NCBI RefSeq assembly: GCF_002934065.1 | Contig: NZ_CP018049.1 | Location: 1,796,501 to 1,860,500, forward strand | Direction of reading: 5' to 3' | Length of the DNA: 64,000 nt | Source: Pseudomonas orientalis | Lineage (GTDB): Bacteria; Pseudomonadota; Gammaproteobacteria; Pseudomonadales; Pseudomonadaceae | In this document: in pieces, positions 16,952 through 26,417 of the stretch | Numbering within the stretch: the stretch's first letter is position 1 | Layout: each line of letters begins with the position of its first letter | The notes under the pieces: generated by a model | Told to the model about the DNA's origin: nothing | Database searches by the model: none | What the model saw: only the letters and a program-made list of their open reading frames with translations | Made by a program: the position numbers and the translations under genes

Positions 16952-17119
16952 TCAACGATCCTGCGCATCCTTGGCATCCGCCTGCGCATTACGTTCGGCC
17001 ACGCGTTTGCGTTGTTCGTCGGTGAGTTCCACTTTGTTGGCGCTGTCACGCAGCATCATCAACCCACCGACGATCGACCCGATCGCAACTACCATAATCA
17101 ACCACGCATACCACGGCAT
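16952..17119 (-). CDS. Small DUF2897-like single-span membrane protein
   Basis: A 55-residue reading frame starting MPWYAWLIMVVAIGSIVGGL, one N-terminal membrane segment followed by a charged helical tail (LTDEQRKRVAERNAQADAKD). This layout matches the DUF2897 family of small gammaproteobacterial membrane proteins. It reads toward the DUF1989 gene and its stop lies 9 bases past that gene's stop. An AGGAG lies about 8 bases before the ATG. Its function is unknown. Confidence 0.72.
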   Translation of the reverse strand: MPWYAWLIMVVAIGSIVGGLMMLRDSANKVELTDEQRKRVAERNAQADAKDAQDR

Positions 17120-17230
17120 AAGACTCTCCTTGAGGCAGATCGCCGGGGGAGAATTTTCCCACGGTAATAACTGCTTTGAGTTACGGGCGTTCTGAGTAGT
17201 TCAGTGTAGGCCCGTTCTGCCTCGCAAACC

Positions 17231-18595
17231 CTATAGCCCGGTCAACATCGCGTCGGCCGGGGCATCGGCGCGATCCTGGGCGGTCAGTTGGAAGTAGATG
17301 AAGCCCACGGCCATGAAGCCAAGGAAGATCAGCCCGATCAGCGTATTGAACCAGGCCATCGCCACCAGGCACACCACGGCCAGTAACAGCGCGATGCCCG
17401 GCACGATGGGGTAGCCGGGGGCGCGAAAGGTGCGTTCCAGCAGGGGTTCGGTTTTGCGCAGTTTGAACAGGCTGAGCATGCTCATGATGTACATGACGAT
17501 GGCGCCGAACACCGCCATGGTGATCATCGCGGCGGTCAAGGTCATGCCGCCCAGGTTGATCAGGCCGTCGCTGTAGATGGCCGCAATGCCGACCACGCCG
17601 CCGGCGATGATGGCGCGGTGGGGTGTCTGGAACCGCGACAGCTTGGCCAGGAAGGAAGGCAGGTAACCGGCCCGGGCCAGGGCGAAGAACTGGCGCGAGT
17701 AGCCGAGAATGATGCCGTGGAAACTCGCCACCAGGCCGAACAAGCCGATCCATACCAGCATGTGCAACCAGCCGGAGCTTTCGCCCACCACAGTTTTCAT
17801 CGCCTGGGGCAGCGGGTCGTTGATGTTTGACAAAGTGCGCCAGTCGCCCACACCGCCCGCGAAGAACATCACGCCCATGGCCAGGATTACCAAGGTGAGG
17901 ATGCCGCTGATGTAGGCTTTCGGAATGGTGCGCTTTGGATCTTTCGCTTCTTCGGCGGCCATGGCCGCGCCTTCGATGGCGAGGAAGAACCAGATGGCAA
18001 AAGGGATCGCGGCGAACATGCCGGCAATCGCCGGGGCGCCGAAGGTGTCGGAGCCGGCCCAGCCGTTCAGGGCGAAGTTGCTGAAGCTGAACGCCGGGGC
18101 GACGACGCCCATGAACACCAGCAGTTCGGCGACGGCGAGTACGCAGACCACCAGTTCGAAGGTGGCGGCGAGTTTCACGCCGAGGATGTTCAGGCCCATG
18201 AACACGATATAGGCGCCCACGGCGGCGTGTTTGGGGTCCAGTGCCGGAAACTGCACATTGAGGTAGGCGCCGATGGCCAGGGCGATGGCGGGCGGCGCGA
18301 AGACAAATTCGATCAGGGTTGCCAGGCCAGCAATCAAGCCGCCTTTTTCGCCGAAGGCGCGGCGACTGTAGGCAAAGGGGCCGCCAGCGTGGGGAATCGC
18401 GGTGGTCAGTTCAGTGAAGCTGAAGATAAAGCAGGTGTACATCGCAGCGACCATCAACGAGGTCACCAGAAAGCCCAGTGTGCCGGCTACGCCCCAGCCA
18501 TAACTCCAGCCGAAGTATTCGCCGGAAATCACCAGTCCGACGGCGATGCCCCATAGATGCAGGGTGCCCAAGGTGGGTTTGAGTTGTGTGTTCAT
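17231..18595 (-). CDS. eat: Ethanolamine-type permease (APC family)
   Basis: A 454-residue amino acid-polyamine-organocation transporter with about 12 membrane segments. The N-terminal LGTLHLWGIAVGLVISGEYF and the following GWSYGWG are characteristic of ethanolamine permeases, as are AIPHAGGPFAYSRRAFG and EFVFAPPAIALAIGAY. It imports ethanolamine or a close analogue across the inner membrane. Ethanolamine ammonia-lyase genes are not in this window. The nearby DUF1989 and GntR genes, on the other strand, may form the same functional unit. Confidence 0.85.
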   Translation of the reverse strand: MNTQLKPTLGTLHLWGIAVGLVISGEYFGWSYGWGVAGTLGFLVTSLMVAAMYTCFIFSFTELTTAIPHAGGPFAYSRRAFGEKGGLIAGLATLIEFVFAPPAIALAIGAYLNVQFPALDPKHAAVGAYIVFMGLNILGVKLAATFELVVCVLAVAELLVFMGVVAPAFSFSNFALNGWAGSDTFGAPAIAGMFAAIPFAIWFFLAIEGAAMAAEEAKDPKRTIPKAYISGILTLVILAMGVMFFAGGVGDWRTLSNINDPLPQAMKTVVGESSGWLHMLVWIGLFGLVASFHGIILGYSRQFFALARAGYLPSFLAKLSRFQTPHRAIIAGGVVGIAAIYSDGLINLGGMTLTAAMITMAVFGAIVMYIMSMLSLFKLRKTEPLLERTFRAPGYPIVPGIALLLAVVCLVAMAWFNTLIGLIFLGFMAVGFIYFQLTAQDRADAPADAMLTGL

Positions 18596-18760
18596 TGTGA
18601 GGAGTTCCCTGAACGGTTGGAATGATTCAGGGTGTTGCAGTGGCTATGCCAGGCTACGCAAACCTGTCGCAAAGGGGCGCCTATGTCGCCTGCGAGACGG
18701 TTTAGCGTTTGAATGCGGCCTGGCGCGCACCAGATAAGGGCGGTATTGCCTGGACTGCCG

Positions 18761-18850
18761 CCATCGCGGGCAAGCCCGGCTCCCACAGTGGACCGCGTCG
18801 GGCCTGAAAAACGCGATCAAAAGGTGGGAGTGGGCTTGCCCGCGATGAGG
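18761..18850. repeat. Inverted REP pair (REPIN-like)
   Basis: CCATCGCGGGCAAGCCCGGC...CCCACAG (18761-18787) faces GTGGGAGTGGGCTTGCCCGCGATG (from 18824) across about 35 bases. Each arm is itself a short hairpin. This is a pseudomonad REP family of the GTGGGAGxGGGCTTGCCCGCGATG type. It lies between the permease and the kdp promoter. Confidence 0.8.
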
Positions 18851-18897
18851 CCCTCTCAGTCACCGCCAATTCCCCTGTAAACCCCGCATAAAGCCAC

Positions 18898-18918
18898 TCT
18901 TTACGCCATCTTTACGCC
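18898..18918 (+). promoter_or_regulatory. Candidate KdpE-binding direct repeat
   Basis: TCTTTACGCC occurs at 18898-18907 and again at 18909-18918, an 11-base period (one helical turn), followed by CCGCGCCCCGCC. The layout of T-rich half-sites followed by a C-rich flank resembles the KdpE site of the E. coli kdpFABC promoter as I recall it. It lies about 90 bases before kdpF. Confidence 0.5.
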
Positions 18919-19007
18919 CCGCGCCCCGCCTCGCTCTCGTTCCTTTACACCCCTCCTGCGGACAATTGCCCCACACGCGGCACTCGCCGTTAAACGGAGA
19001 AACTTCC

Positions 19008-19097
19008 ATGAGCGTTCTGGACGGGGTGTCACTGCTATTGGCCGTGGCGCTGTTCATTTATCTGCTGGTTGCGCTGTTACGCGCGGATCGGAACTAG
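19008..19097 (+). CDS. kdpF: KdpF small subunit of the Kdp potassium ATPase
   Basis: A 29-residue peptide with a single membrane span (LLLAVALFIYLLVALL) and a basic tail (RADRN). Its size, topology and place immediately before kdpA identify KdpF, which stabilises the KdpFABC complex. A GGAGA ribosome site precedes the ATG. It ends 9 bases before kdpA. Confidence 0.9.
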   Translation: MSVLDGVSLLLAVALFIYLLVALLRADRN

Positions 19098-19106
19098 GAG
19101 CGGGCT

Positions 19107-20801
19107 ATGCACAGTTATGACTATTGGCTGATCATCGCCTTCTTCGCCGTGGTACTGGTGCCGGCACCGTTTCTGGGGCGGTTCTATTACAAGGTGATGG
19201 AAGGCCAGCGCACGTGGCTGACGCCAGTGCTGGGGCCAGTCGAGAAAGCCTGTTATCGCCTGTCGGGTGTGGACGACCAACAAGAGCAAAGCTGGCAGAA
19301 GTACATGCTGGCCTTGCTCGCGTTCAACCTTGCGGGCTTCGTGCTGCTGTTCGCGATCCTGTTGTTTCAGGACTATCTCCCACTCAATCCGCAGAAATTG
19401 CCGGGCCAGGAATGGACGCTGGCATTCAACACAGCGGTCAGTTTCATGACCAATACCAACTGGCAGAACTACAGCGGCGAAGCCTCCCTGAGCTACCTCA
19501 GTCAGATGGTCGGTCTCACCGTGCAGAACTTCGTCAGTGCCGCCACCGGCCTGGCAGTCCTGGTCGCGCTTTGCCGTGGGATCGGTCGCAAATCCACCGC
19601 GACCCTGGGGAATTTCTGGGTCGACATGACCCGCGCCACTCTCTACGGCTTGCTGCCGTTATGCCTGGTGCTGGCGCTGTTTCTGGTATGGCAGGGTGTG
19701 CCGCAGACGTTCGCCCATTATGTTGATGCCGTGACCATGCAAGGTGTTGATCAAGTCATCCCGCTGGGCCCGGCAGCCAGTCAGATTGCGATCAAGCAAC
19801 TGGGCACCAATGGCGGCGGCTTCTTTGGGGTAAACTCGGCGCATCCGTTTGAAGACCCGACGGCGTGGGCCAACCTCTTCGAAGTGGCGTCGATCATTCT
19901 CATCCCGGTCGCCCTGGTGTTCACCTTCGGTCATTACGTTAAAGACCTGCGTCAGAGCCGCGCGATTCTGGCGTGCATGCTGGCCTTGTTCCTGATTGGC
20001 GGCGCGACGTCGCTGTGGTCCGAGTACCAGCCCAACCCGACCCTGAACAACCCGGCCGTGGAGCAGACCGCGCCGTTGGAAGGCAAGGAGACGCGCTTCG
20101 GCACTACGGGCACCGTGCTGTGGTCGGTGACCACCACTGCGGCGTCCAACGGTTCGGTCAACGGCATGCAGGACAGCCTCAACCCGCTGAGTGGCATGGT
20201 GGCGCTGGTCAACATGATGGTCGGCGAAGTGATCTTCGGCGGCGTCGGCGCCGGTATGTACGGCATGCTGCTCAACGTGTTGATCGCGGTGTTCCTCGCC
20301 GGCCTGATGATCGGCCGTACTCCGGAATACCTGGGCAAGAAGCTTCAGGCCAAGGAAGTGCAATTGCTCGTGGTAACCCTGTTGGTGATGCCGGTGGGTG
20401 TGCTCGTGCTGGGTGCCATCGCCGCCAGCCTGCCAGGCCCGGCCGGTGCCATCAGCAACCCTGGTCCCCACGGCTTCAGCCAGTTGCTTTACGCCTACAC
20501 CTCGGCCAGTGCCAACAACGGTTCGGCGTTCGGCGGTTTCAGCGGCAACACTGCATTTCACAACTTGATGCTCGGGCTGGGCATGTTGATCGGCCGTTTC
20601 GGCTACATCCTGCCGGTACTGGCCCTGGCCGGTAGCCTGGCGATGAAGAAGACCGCGCCGATTGGCCAGAACAGTTTCCCGACCCATGGCCCGTTGTTCG
20701 TGACGCTGTTGACCGTGACCATTTTGCTGGTGGGTGGCCTGACGTTTCTGCCGACACTGGCGCTTGGCCCGATTGCTGAACACCTGAGCATGGGCTTCTA
20801 A
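19107..20801 (+). CDS. kdpA: Potassium-transporting ATPase subunit KdpA
   Basis: A 564-residue inner-membrane protein, the K+-selective channel-like subunit of KdpFABC. It has about ten membrane spans. Filter-type loops are visible as NTNWQNYSGE, GTNGGGFFGVNSAHPFEDP and SANNGSAFGG, the last two including the conserved GxN/GGG residues. Length matches the family (about 560). GGAGCGGGCT precedes the ATG. It is the second gene of kdpFABCDE. Confidence 0.97.
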   Translation: MHSYDYWLIIAFFAVVLVPAPFLGRFYYKVMEGQRTWLTPVLGPVEKACYRLSGVDDQQEQSWQKYMLALLAFNLAGFVLLFAILLFQDYLPLNPQKLPGQEWTLAFNTAVSFMTNTNWQNYSGEASLSYLSQMVGLTVQNFVSAATGLAVLVALCRGIGRKSTATLGNFWVDMTRATLYGLLPLCLVLALFLVWQGVPQTFAHYVDAVTMQGVDQVIPLGPAASQIAIKQLGTNGGGFFGVNSAHPFEDPTAWANLFEVASIILIPVALVFTFGHYVKDLRQSRAILACMLALFLIGGATSLWSEYQPNPTLNNPAVEQTAPLEGKETRFGTTGTVLWSVTTTAASNGSVNGMQDSLNPLSGMVALVNMMVGEVIFGGVGAGMYGMLLNVLIAVFLAGLMIGRTPEYLGKKLQAKEVQLLVVTLLVMPVGVLVLGAIAASLPGPAGAISNPGPHGFSQLLYAYTSASANNGSAFGGFSGNTAFHNLMLGLGMLIGRFGYILPVLALAGSLAMKKTAPIGQNSFPTHGPLFVTLLTVTILLVGGLTFLPTLALGPIAEHLSMGF

Positions 20802-20813
20802 GGGGATATGAGA

Positions 20814-22871
20814 ATGAACATGTCTGTAAAAAATGCTGCCCCAGCGCGCACTCAGGAGCCCGCCAAAACCGCGATCTCTGCGTTGTGGCGCCCGGCGCTG
20901 GTCCAGGCGTTCGTCAAGCTGGACCCACGTCAACTGCAACGCTCTCCGGTCATGTTGGTGGTCGAGCTGACCGCCATTCTTACCACTGTGCTGTGCTTTG
21001 TGCCCGATACCAGCGTGCCGACCTTCGTGGCCGTGCAAATTGCTGTATGGCTGTGGTTCACCGTGCTGTTCGCCAATTTCGCTGAAGCCTTGGCTGAAGG
21101 CCGTGGCAAGGCCCGCGCCGACAGCCTCAAGGCTGGCAGTGAAGGGTTGAGCGCACGCCGCAAGGAGGCCGACGGCAGCTTCAAGGTGGTGCCGGCCACC
21201 GGCCTGCGCAAAGGTGATGTGGTGCGCGTCGAGGCAGGCGAAATGATTCCTGGCGACGGCGAGGTGATCGAAGGTATCGCCGCAGTCAACGAAGCGGCGA
21301 TCACTGGCGAGTCCGCCCCGGTGATCCGCGAGTCCGGCGGCGACCGCTCGGCCGTCACCGGCAACACCCGCCTGGTGTCGGACTGGCTGCTGATCCGCAT
21401 CACCGCCAACCCCGGCGAGTCGACCCTGGACCGCATGATCGCGCTGGTGGAAGGCGCCAAACGCCAGAAAACCCCCAACGAAGTTGCACTGGATATCCTG
21501 CTGATCGGCCTCACCCTGATCTTCCTGCTGGTGGTGGTCACCCTGCAGCCGTTCGCTCACTTCGCCAATGGCAGCCTGCCCCTGGTGTTCCTCGTCGCAC
21601 TGCTGGTGACGCTGATTCCCACAACCATTGGCGGCTTGCTCTCGGCCATCGGCATTGCCGGCATGGACCGTCTGGTGCGGTTGAACGTGATCGCCAAGTC
21701 CGGTCGCGCGGTGGAAGCGGCAGGGGATGTGCACGTGTTGCTGCTGGACAAGACCGGCACCATCACCTTCGGTAACCGTCGTTGCACCGCCGTGGTTGCG
21801 GCGCCCGGTGTCAGTGGTCGGGAAGTGGCTGAAGGCGCGTTGTTCGCCTCCCTGGCCGATGACACGGCGGAAGGCAAATCCATCGTCGAATACCTGCGCG
21901 CCTTGCACCCCCAGGCCGAGCCGACGCTTGACCAACTGACCGCCGTACCCTTCAGCGCCGAAACCCGCTTATCCGGTGTCGACTACCAGGGCCGCGTCTT
22001 TCGCAAGGGCGCGGTGGATTCGCTGCTGGCGTTTATCGGCCAGCAACGCAGCGACCTGTTACCTGCGCTGTCGCGGGAAATCGACAAGATCGCGCAGAGT
22101 GGCGGCACGCCGTTGCTGGTGTGCGCCGATGGCAAGTTACTCGGTGCGATCCATCTCAAAGACGTGGTCAAGCCCGGTATCCGCGAGCGTTTCGCCGAGC
22201 TGCGCACCTTGGGCATTCGTACCGTGATGGTCACCGGCGACAACCCGCTGACCGCCGCCGCGATTGCCGCTGAAGCCGGCGTGGATGATGTACTGGCTGA
22301 AGCCACGCCTGAGAAGAAACTGGCGCGTATCCGCCATGAACAGAACGACGGCCGTCTGGTCGCCATGTGCGGCGACGGCGCCAACGACGCCCCGGCACTG
22401 GCCCAGGCCGACGTCGGCATGGCGATGAACGACGGTACCCAGGCTGCGCGGGAAGCCGCGAACATGGTCGACCTCGACAGCGATCCGACCAAGCTGCTGG
22501 ACGTGGTGCAGATCGGCAAGGAGTTGCTGGTGACCCGGGGCGCGCTGACCACGTTTTCCATCGCCAACGATGTGGCCAAGTACTTCGCGATCCTGCCGGC
22601 GCTGTTTGCCTCGATCTACCCGCAACTGGGCGTGCTCAATGTCATGCACTTGCAGAGCCCGCAGAGCGCGATCCTGTCGGCCATCGTGTTCAACGCGCTG
22701 ATCATCGTGGTGCTGATTCCCCTGGCCCTGCGCGGGGTGCGTGTGCAGGCCGCGAGTGCCGCGGCACTGTTGCGACGCAACCTGCTGATCTACGGGCTGG
22801 GCGGACTGTTGGTGCCGTTCGTGGGTATCAAGGCCATCGACATGCTTCTGACCGCGCTGCACTTGGTGTAA
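20814..22871 (+). CDS. kdpB: Potassium-transporting ATPase subunit KdpB
   Basis: A 685-residue P-type ATPase. The phosphorylation motif [10 protein letters not shown] follows the membrane segment with [14 protein letters not shown] ([10 protein letters not shown]) marks the actuator domain, and [14 protein letters not shown] the hinge motif. It hydrolyses ATP to drive K+ uptake through KdpA. Three in-frame ATGs occur at 20808, 20814 and 20820; AGGGG at 20801-20805 is best spaced for 20814. An 88-base gap with two hairpin repeats separates it from kdpC. Confidence 0.97.
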   Translation: MNMSVKNAAPARTQEPAKTAISALWRPALVQAFVKLDPRQLQRSPVMLVVELTAILTTVLCFVPDTSVPTFVAVQIAVWLWFTVLFANFAEALAEGRGKARADSLKAGSEGLSARRKEADGSFKVVPATGLRKGDVVRVEAGEMIPGDGEVIEGIAAVNEAAITGESAPVIRESGGDRSAVTGNTRLVSDWLLIRITANPGESTLDRMIALVEGAKRQKTPNEVALDILLIGLTLIFLLVVVTLQPFAHFANGSLPLVFLVALLVTLIPTTIGGLLSAIGIAGMDRLVRLNVIAKSGRAVEAAGDVHVLLLDKTGTITFGNRRCTAVVAAPGVSGREVAEGALFASLADDTAEGKSIVEYLRALHPQAEPTLDQLTAVPFSAETRLSGVDYQGRVFRKGAVDSLLAFIGQQRSDLLPALSREIDKIAQSGGTPLLVCADGKLLGAIHLKDVVKPGIRERFAELRTLGIRTVMVTGDNPLTAAAIAAEAGVDDVLAEATPEKKLARIRHEQNDGRLVAMCGDGANDAPALAQADVGMAMNDGTQAAREAANMVDLDSDPTKLLDVVQIGKELLVTRGALTTFSIANDVAKYFAILPALFASIYPQLGVLNVMHLQSPQSAILSAIVFNALIIVVLIPLALRGVRVQAASAAALLRRNLLIYGLGGLLVPFVGIKAIDMLLTALHLV

Positions 22872-22885
22872 CCCTGCGGTTGATC

Positions 22886-22931
22886 GTTCCCACGCTCCGC
22901 GTGGGAATGCCGCCCCGGACGCTCCGCGTCC
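22886..22931. repeat. Twin-hairpin intergenic repeat inside kdpB-kdpC
   Basis: Two GC-rich hairpins in tandem: TTCCCACGC-TCC-GCGTGGGAA (22887-22907) and GGACGC-TCC-GCGTCC (22917-22931), both with TCC loops. This is a dispersed pseudomonad repeat of the GTTCCCACGCTCxGCGTGGGAATG type. There is no T-run after it, so it is not a classic terminator, but it could alter message stability between the two genes. Confidence 0.8.
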
Positions 22932-22959
22932 CGCGCATCACTGAACTGAGGAGTCTGAA

Positions 22960-23505
22960 ATGTCCAACATCATCCGTCCAGCCCTGAGCCTGCTGGTACT
23001 CATGACCCTGATCACCGGCGTGGCCTACCCGCTGGTAGTCACCGGCGTGGCGCAAGTGGCCTTTCCCGACCAAGCCAATGGCAGCCTGGTGCGCGACGCC
23101 AGCGGCAAAGTGCGCGGCTCCAGCCTGATCGCCCAGGACTTTACCGGCGACAGCTGGTTTCACCCGCGCCCGTCAGCCGGTGCTTTTGCCACCGTGTCCA
23201 GCGGTGCCAGTAACCTGGGGCCCAGCAATCCGGCCTTGGCGACACGCATATTCGAGGATGCCAGCAAGCAGTCAGTGCCTGGCCAGGGCCCGGTGCCACT
23301 GGCCTCGCTGACGACCTCCGGCAGCGGGCTTGATCCACACTTGCCACCCGAGGCAATTGCCTATCAACTGGCGCGAGTCGCAGCAGCACGAAATGTGCCG
23401 GTGTCGACCTTGCAGCGGCTGTTGGATGAACACATCGAAAGCCCGTTGGTAGGCCCGCCCGTAGTCAACGTGCTGGCCCTGAACATGGCCCTGGAAAAAC
23501 TCTGA
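22960..23505 (+). CDS. kdpC: Potassium-transporting ATPase subunit KdpC
   Basis: A 181-residue protein with one N-terminal membrane span ([21 protein letters not shown]) and a periplasmic domain containing [17 protein letters not shown] and the conserved [14 protein letters not shown]. KdpC stabilises the complex and increases ATP affinity of KdpB. Its size fits the family. TGAGGAG precedes the ATG. A REPIN separates it from kdpD. Confidence 0.95.
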   Translation: MSNIIRPALSLLVLMTLITGVAYPLVVTGVAQVAFPDQANGSLVRDASGKVRGSSLIAQDFTGDSWFHPRPSAGAFATVSSGASNLGPSNPALATRIFEDASKQSVPGQGPVPLASLTTSGSGLDPHLPPEAIAYQLARVAAARNVPVSTLQRLLDEHIESPLVGPPVVNVLALNMALEKL

Positions 23506-23510
23506 ACCCT

Positions 23511-23610
23511 GTAGGAGCGAGCTTGCTCGCGAAGGTCGTTAAACGATGACGCGGGCATCCAGAGTCAGCGTGGCGCTCTGGGGTTTTTCGCGAGCAAGCT
23601 CGCTCCTGCA
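23511..23610. repeat. REPIN (GTAGGAGCGAGCTTGCTCGC type) between kdpC and kdpD
   Basis: GTAGGAGCGAGCTTGCTCGC begins at 23511 and its inverted copy GCGAGCAAGCTCGCTCCT ends at 23607; about 53 bases lie between the arms. It fills nearly the whole kdpC-kdpD gap and starts 5 bases after the kdpC stop. Confidence 0.9.
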
Positions 23611-23634
23611 TCGATATTTTTGAAGGACCACAAC

Positions 23635-26286
23635 ATGAGCGACTCCGGCCGCGCCGATGCCCTGCTAGCCGATCTGCCCCGCAACGGCCGTGGCCGGCTC
23701 AAAGTTTTCCTTGGCGCCGCGCCCGGCGTGGGCAAGACCTATGCCATGCTCCAGGCGGCCCATACTCAACTGCGCCAGGGCGTGGCTCTGATCGCCGGGG
23801 TGGTCGAGACCCATGGTCGCGCCGAGACCGAAGCCTTGCTCAGCGGTTTGCCGCAACAACCGCTGTTGCGCAGCGAATACCGTGGCGTAATGCTTGAAGA
23901 AATGGACCTCGATGGCCTGCTCGCGGCCCGGCCCAAGCTGGTGCTGGTCGACGAACTGGCCCATAGCAATGCCCCCGGCAGCCGCCATGAAAAGCGCTGG
24001 CAGGACATCCAGGAGCTGCTGGCGGCCGGCATCAACGTGTTCACCACCGTCAACGTCCAGCACCTGGAAAGTCTCAACGACCAGGTGCGTGGCATCACCG
24101 GCGTACAAGTGCGTGAAACCCTGCCGGATTGGGTGCTGCAGGAGGCCGACGAACTGCTGCTGATCGACTTGCCGTCCCGAGAATTGCTCGAGCGCCTGCG
24201 CGACGGCAAGGTGTATGTGCCGGAACAGGCGCGCGCGGCCATCGATGCGTTTTTCACCCAGACCAACCTGATGGCCCTGCGCGAGCTGGCCATGCAGACT
24301 GCTGCCGCCCACGTCGACGACGATCTGGCCCAGGGTTACCGCCAGCTCGGCCAAGCGGCGCCGGCGGTGCGTGGCCGTCTGCTGGTGGGGGTCGATGGTG
24401 ACGCACACGCCGAACGCCTGGTGCGCCATGCCAGCCGGGTCGCGCAGCGGCGGCATTTGCCCTGGAGCCTGGTGCATGTCGACAACGGCCGCGCGCGGGA
24501 TGAGCAGTCACGGCTGCGCCTGCAAAATGCCCAGCAACTGGCTGAACGCTTGGGTGGTGAGGTGGTGCTGCTGCGGGCCGGCGAGGTGGCCAGGACGTTG
24601 ATCCAGCACGCCGCCGAGCGCCGCGCCAGTCTGGTGCTGGTGGGGCAGTCGCGCATGCGCTGGCGCCGACGGCTGTTCGGCGGCGGCCTCGCCGCACGCT
24701 TGCTGCGCAATGCGCGGGGCCTGGAAATCAACGTGCTCGACAGCGACGATATCCCTGCAGCGCCGCGCTTGCCGGATGTGCGTGGGCTGCGCTGGTTCGA
24801 TTATGCCCTGGCCGTGGTGGCCACCCTGGTTGCGGCCGGCCTGGCGTGGGGCGTGTCCAGCCTCTTGCCGTTGCCGAATATCTCGCTGGTGTTTCTCGCC
24901 GCGGTGCTGCTGGTGGCGGTGCGCAGCAGCCTGGGCCCTTCGTTGGTGTGCGCGGCGTTGTCGTTCATGACCTACGACTTTCTGTTTATCCCGCCGAACT
25001 TCTCCTTCGCGATCCAGCGTGAAGAGGATGTCCTCACGCTGTTGTTCTTCCTGTTGATGGCGGCGCTGACCGGCAACCTGGCCGCACGCCAGCGTCGGCA
25101 ATTACAGGCGCTGCGCGATACCCAGGAAGAAACCAGCGAGCTGCTCGACCTGTCACGCAAGCTCACTGCCGCCACGGATCGCCAGGCGGTTGTCAGTGCG
25201 GCGGCTCACCACCTGCAAGGCTGGAATGACCTGGATCTGTGCCTGGTCAATCGCGACGGCCAGGGCGGTTGGACGATCGAGACCGGCGGCCCGCTGACCC
25301 TCACTGAAGCCGAACGTGCTGCCGCCGACTGGGCCTGGCAACACGACCAGCCGGCAGGCAGGGGCACCGGCACCTTGCCGTTCGGACGCTGGTGGTGGTG
25401 GCCGTTGTCGGGTGAAGAGGGCCCGCTGGGCTTGCTGGGCGTCAGCGCGAAAGCCGGCATGGAGCTGAGTGGACAGCGCCGTCGCCTGCTCACCGCCCTG
25501 AGCCAGCCGTTGGCCCAGGCGCTGGCGCGTGCGCAGTTGGCGCAGGAGTTGGAGTCCGCGCGTTTGCACGGTGAAACCGAACAACTGCGCAGCGCCTTGC
25601 TCGCCTCCGTCTCCCATGATTTGCGCACGCCGCTGACCTCCATGCGCGGCAGTATCGACAGCCTGCTGGCGCTGGGCGAGGCGATCCCTTTGGAGGACCG
25701 TCGCGAATTGCTCGAAGGTACCCGTGATGAAGCCGAGCGCCTGGACCGCTATATCCAGAACCTGCTGGACATGACCCGTCTAGGCCATGGCGCCCTGAAG
25801 CTGGCGCGCGATTGGGTGTCGCCCGGCGATATCGTCGGCAGCGCCCTTGGCCGATTGCGCGCCGTGCTGGCGCCGTTGCAGGTGAACACCGATGTGCCGC
25901 CGGACCTGCCGTTGCTCTATGTGCATGCGGCGTTGATCGAGCAGGCGCTGGTCAACGTCATGGAAAACGCCGCGCGTTTTTCGCCGCCCCAGGGCCGCTT
26001 GCAGTTGAGCGCCGGCGTGTCGGACGGCCAGGTGTTTTTCGCCGTAGCCGATGAGGGGCCGGGGATTCCGCAGGACGAACGCGCAAAAATCTTCGATATG
26101 TTCTACACCGCTGCGCGCGGTGATCGCGGCGGGCAGGGCACCGGCCTGGGGTTGGCGATCTGCCAGGGCATGGTCGGCGCGCACGGTGGGCACATCAGCG
26201 TGGCCGACGGTATTGAAGGGCGGGGCACCTGTATTACCTTGTTCCTGCCATTGCCGACACAACCTGCCCTGGAGCAAAACCTGTAG
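23635..26286 (+). CDS. kdpD: Osmosensitive K+ channel sensor histidine kinase KdpD
   Basis: An 883-residue membrane sensor kinase. The N-terminal KdpD domain has a Walker A motif (FLGAAPGVGKTY) and the VVETHGRAETE region, followed by a Usp-like domain (about 245-370), four closely spaced membrane spans (about 395-490), a GAF-like region, then HisKA (SVSHDLRTPLTSM, His phosphoacceptor) and HATPase_c (VMENAARF, DEGPGIP, GTGLGLAI). It phosphorylates KdpE when K+ is limiting. The ATG at 23635 follows GAAGGACC; an in-frame TTG at 23620 is less likely. Confidence 0.96.
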   Translation: MSDSGRADALLADLPRNGRGRLKVFLGAAPGVGKTYAMLQAAHTQLRQGVALIAGVVETHGRAETEALLSGLPQQPLLRSEYRGVMLEEMDLDGLLAARPKLVLVDELAHSNAPGSRHEKRWQDIQELLAAGINVFTTVNVQHLESLNDQVRGITGVQVRETLPDWVLQEADELLLIDLPSRELLERLRDGKVYVPEQARAAIDAFFTQTNLMALRELAMQTAAAHVDDDLAQGYRQLGQAAPAVRGRLLVGVDGDAHAERLVRHASRVAQRRHLPWSLVHVDNGRARDEQSRLRLQNAQQLAERLGGEVVLLRAGEVARTLIQHAAERRASLVLVGQSRMRWRRRLFGGGLAARLLRNARGLEINVLDSDDIPAAPRLPDVRGLRWFDYALAVVATLVAAGLAWGVSSLLPLPNISLVFLAAVLLVAVRSSLGPSLVCAALSFMTYDFLFIPPNFSFAIQREEDVLTLLFFLLMAALTGNLAARQRRQLQALRDTQEETSELLDLSRKLTAATDRQAVVSAAAHHLQGWNDLDLCLVNRDGQGGWTIETGGPLTLTEAERAAADWAWQHDQPAGRGTGTLPFGRWWWWPLSGEEGPLGLLGVSAKAGMELSGQRRRLLTALSQPLAQALARAQLAQELESARLHGETEQLRSALLASVSHDLRTPLTSMRGSIDSLLALGEAIPLEDRRELLEGTRDEAERLDRYIQNLLDMTRLGHGALKLARDWVSPGDIVGSALGRLRAVLAPLQVNTDVPPDLPLLYVHAALIEQALVNVMENAARFSPPQGRLQLSAGVSDGQVFFAVADEGPGIPQDERAKIFDMFYTAARGDRGGQGTGLGLAICQGMVGAHGGHISVADGIEGRGTCITLFLPLPTQPALEQNL

Positions 26287-26380
26287 GAGCGAGCTTGCTC
26301 GCGAAGGTCGTTAACGATAAAGATGGCTTGCTGAATGTACGCGGCACCTAGACGTTTTTCGCGAGCAAGCTCGCTCCTGC
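26283..26380. repeat. REPIN between kdpD and kdpE
   Basis: The arms GTAGGAGCGAGCTTGCTCGC (from 26283) and its inverse (ending 26378) are identical to those in the kdpC-kdpD gap, and the left spacer begins with the same GAAGGTCGTTAA. The left arm begins on the last base of the kdpD stop region, so the kdpD 3' end abuts the element. Confidence 0.9.
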
Positions 26381-26417
26381 ATGGGTTGGTTTTTTAATTG
26401 ATTTTAACTGAGACACC

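Larger units (their letters stand above)
18596..19007. other. Intergenic region with REP pair and kdp promoter
   Basis: A 412-base gap with no credible gene. It holds the upstream region of the permease (reverse strand), an inverted REP pair at 18761-18850 and, near 18898-18918, a direct repeat that may be the KdpE site of the kdp operon. Confidence 0.55.

Noticed and set aside
19659..21935. A 758-codon reverse-strand open frame across kdpA-kdpB
   Set aside because: It is antisense to two fully supported kdp genes, is rich in His/Gln/Arg as expected of a GC-rich shadow frame, and has no family features.
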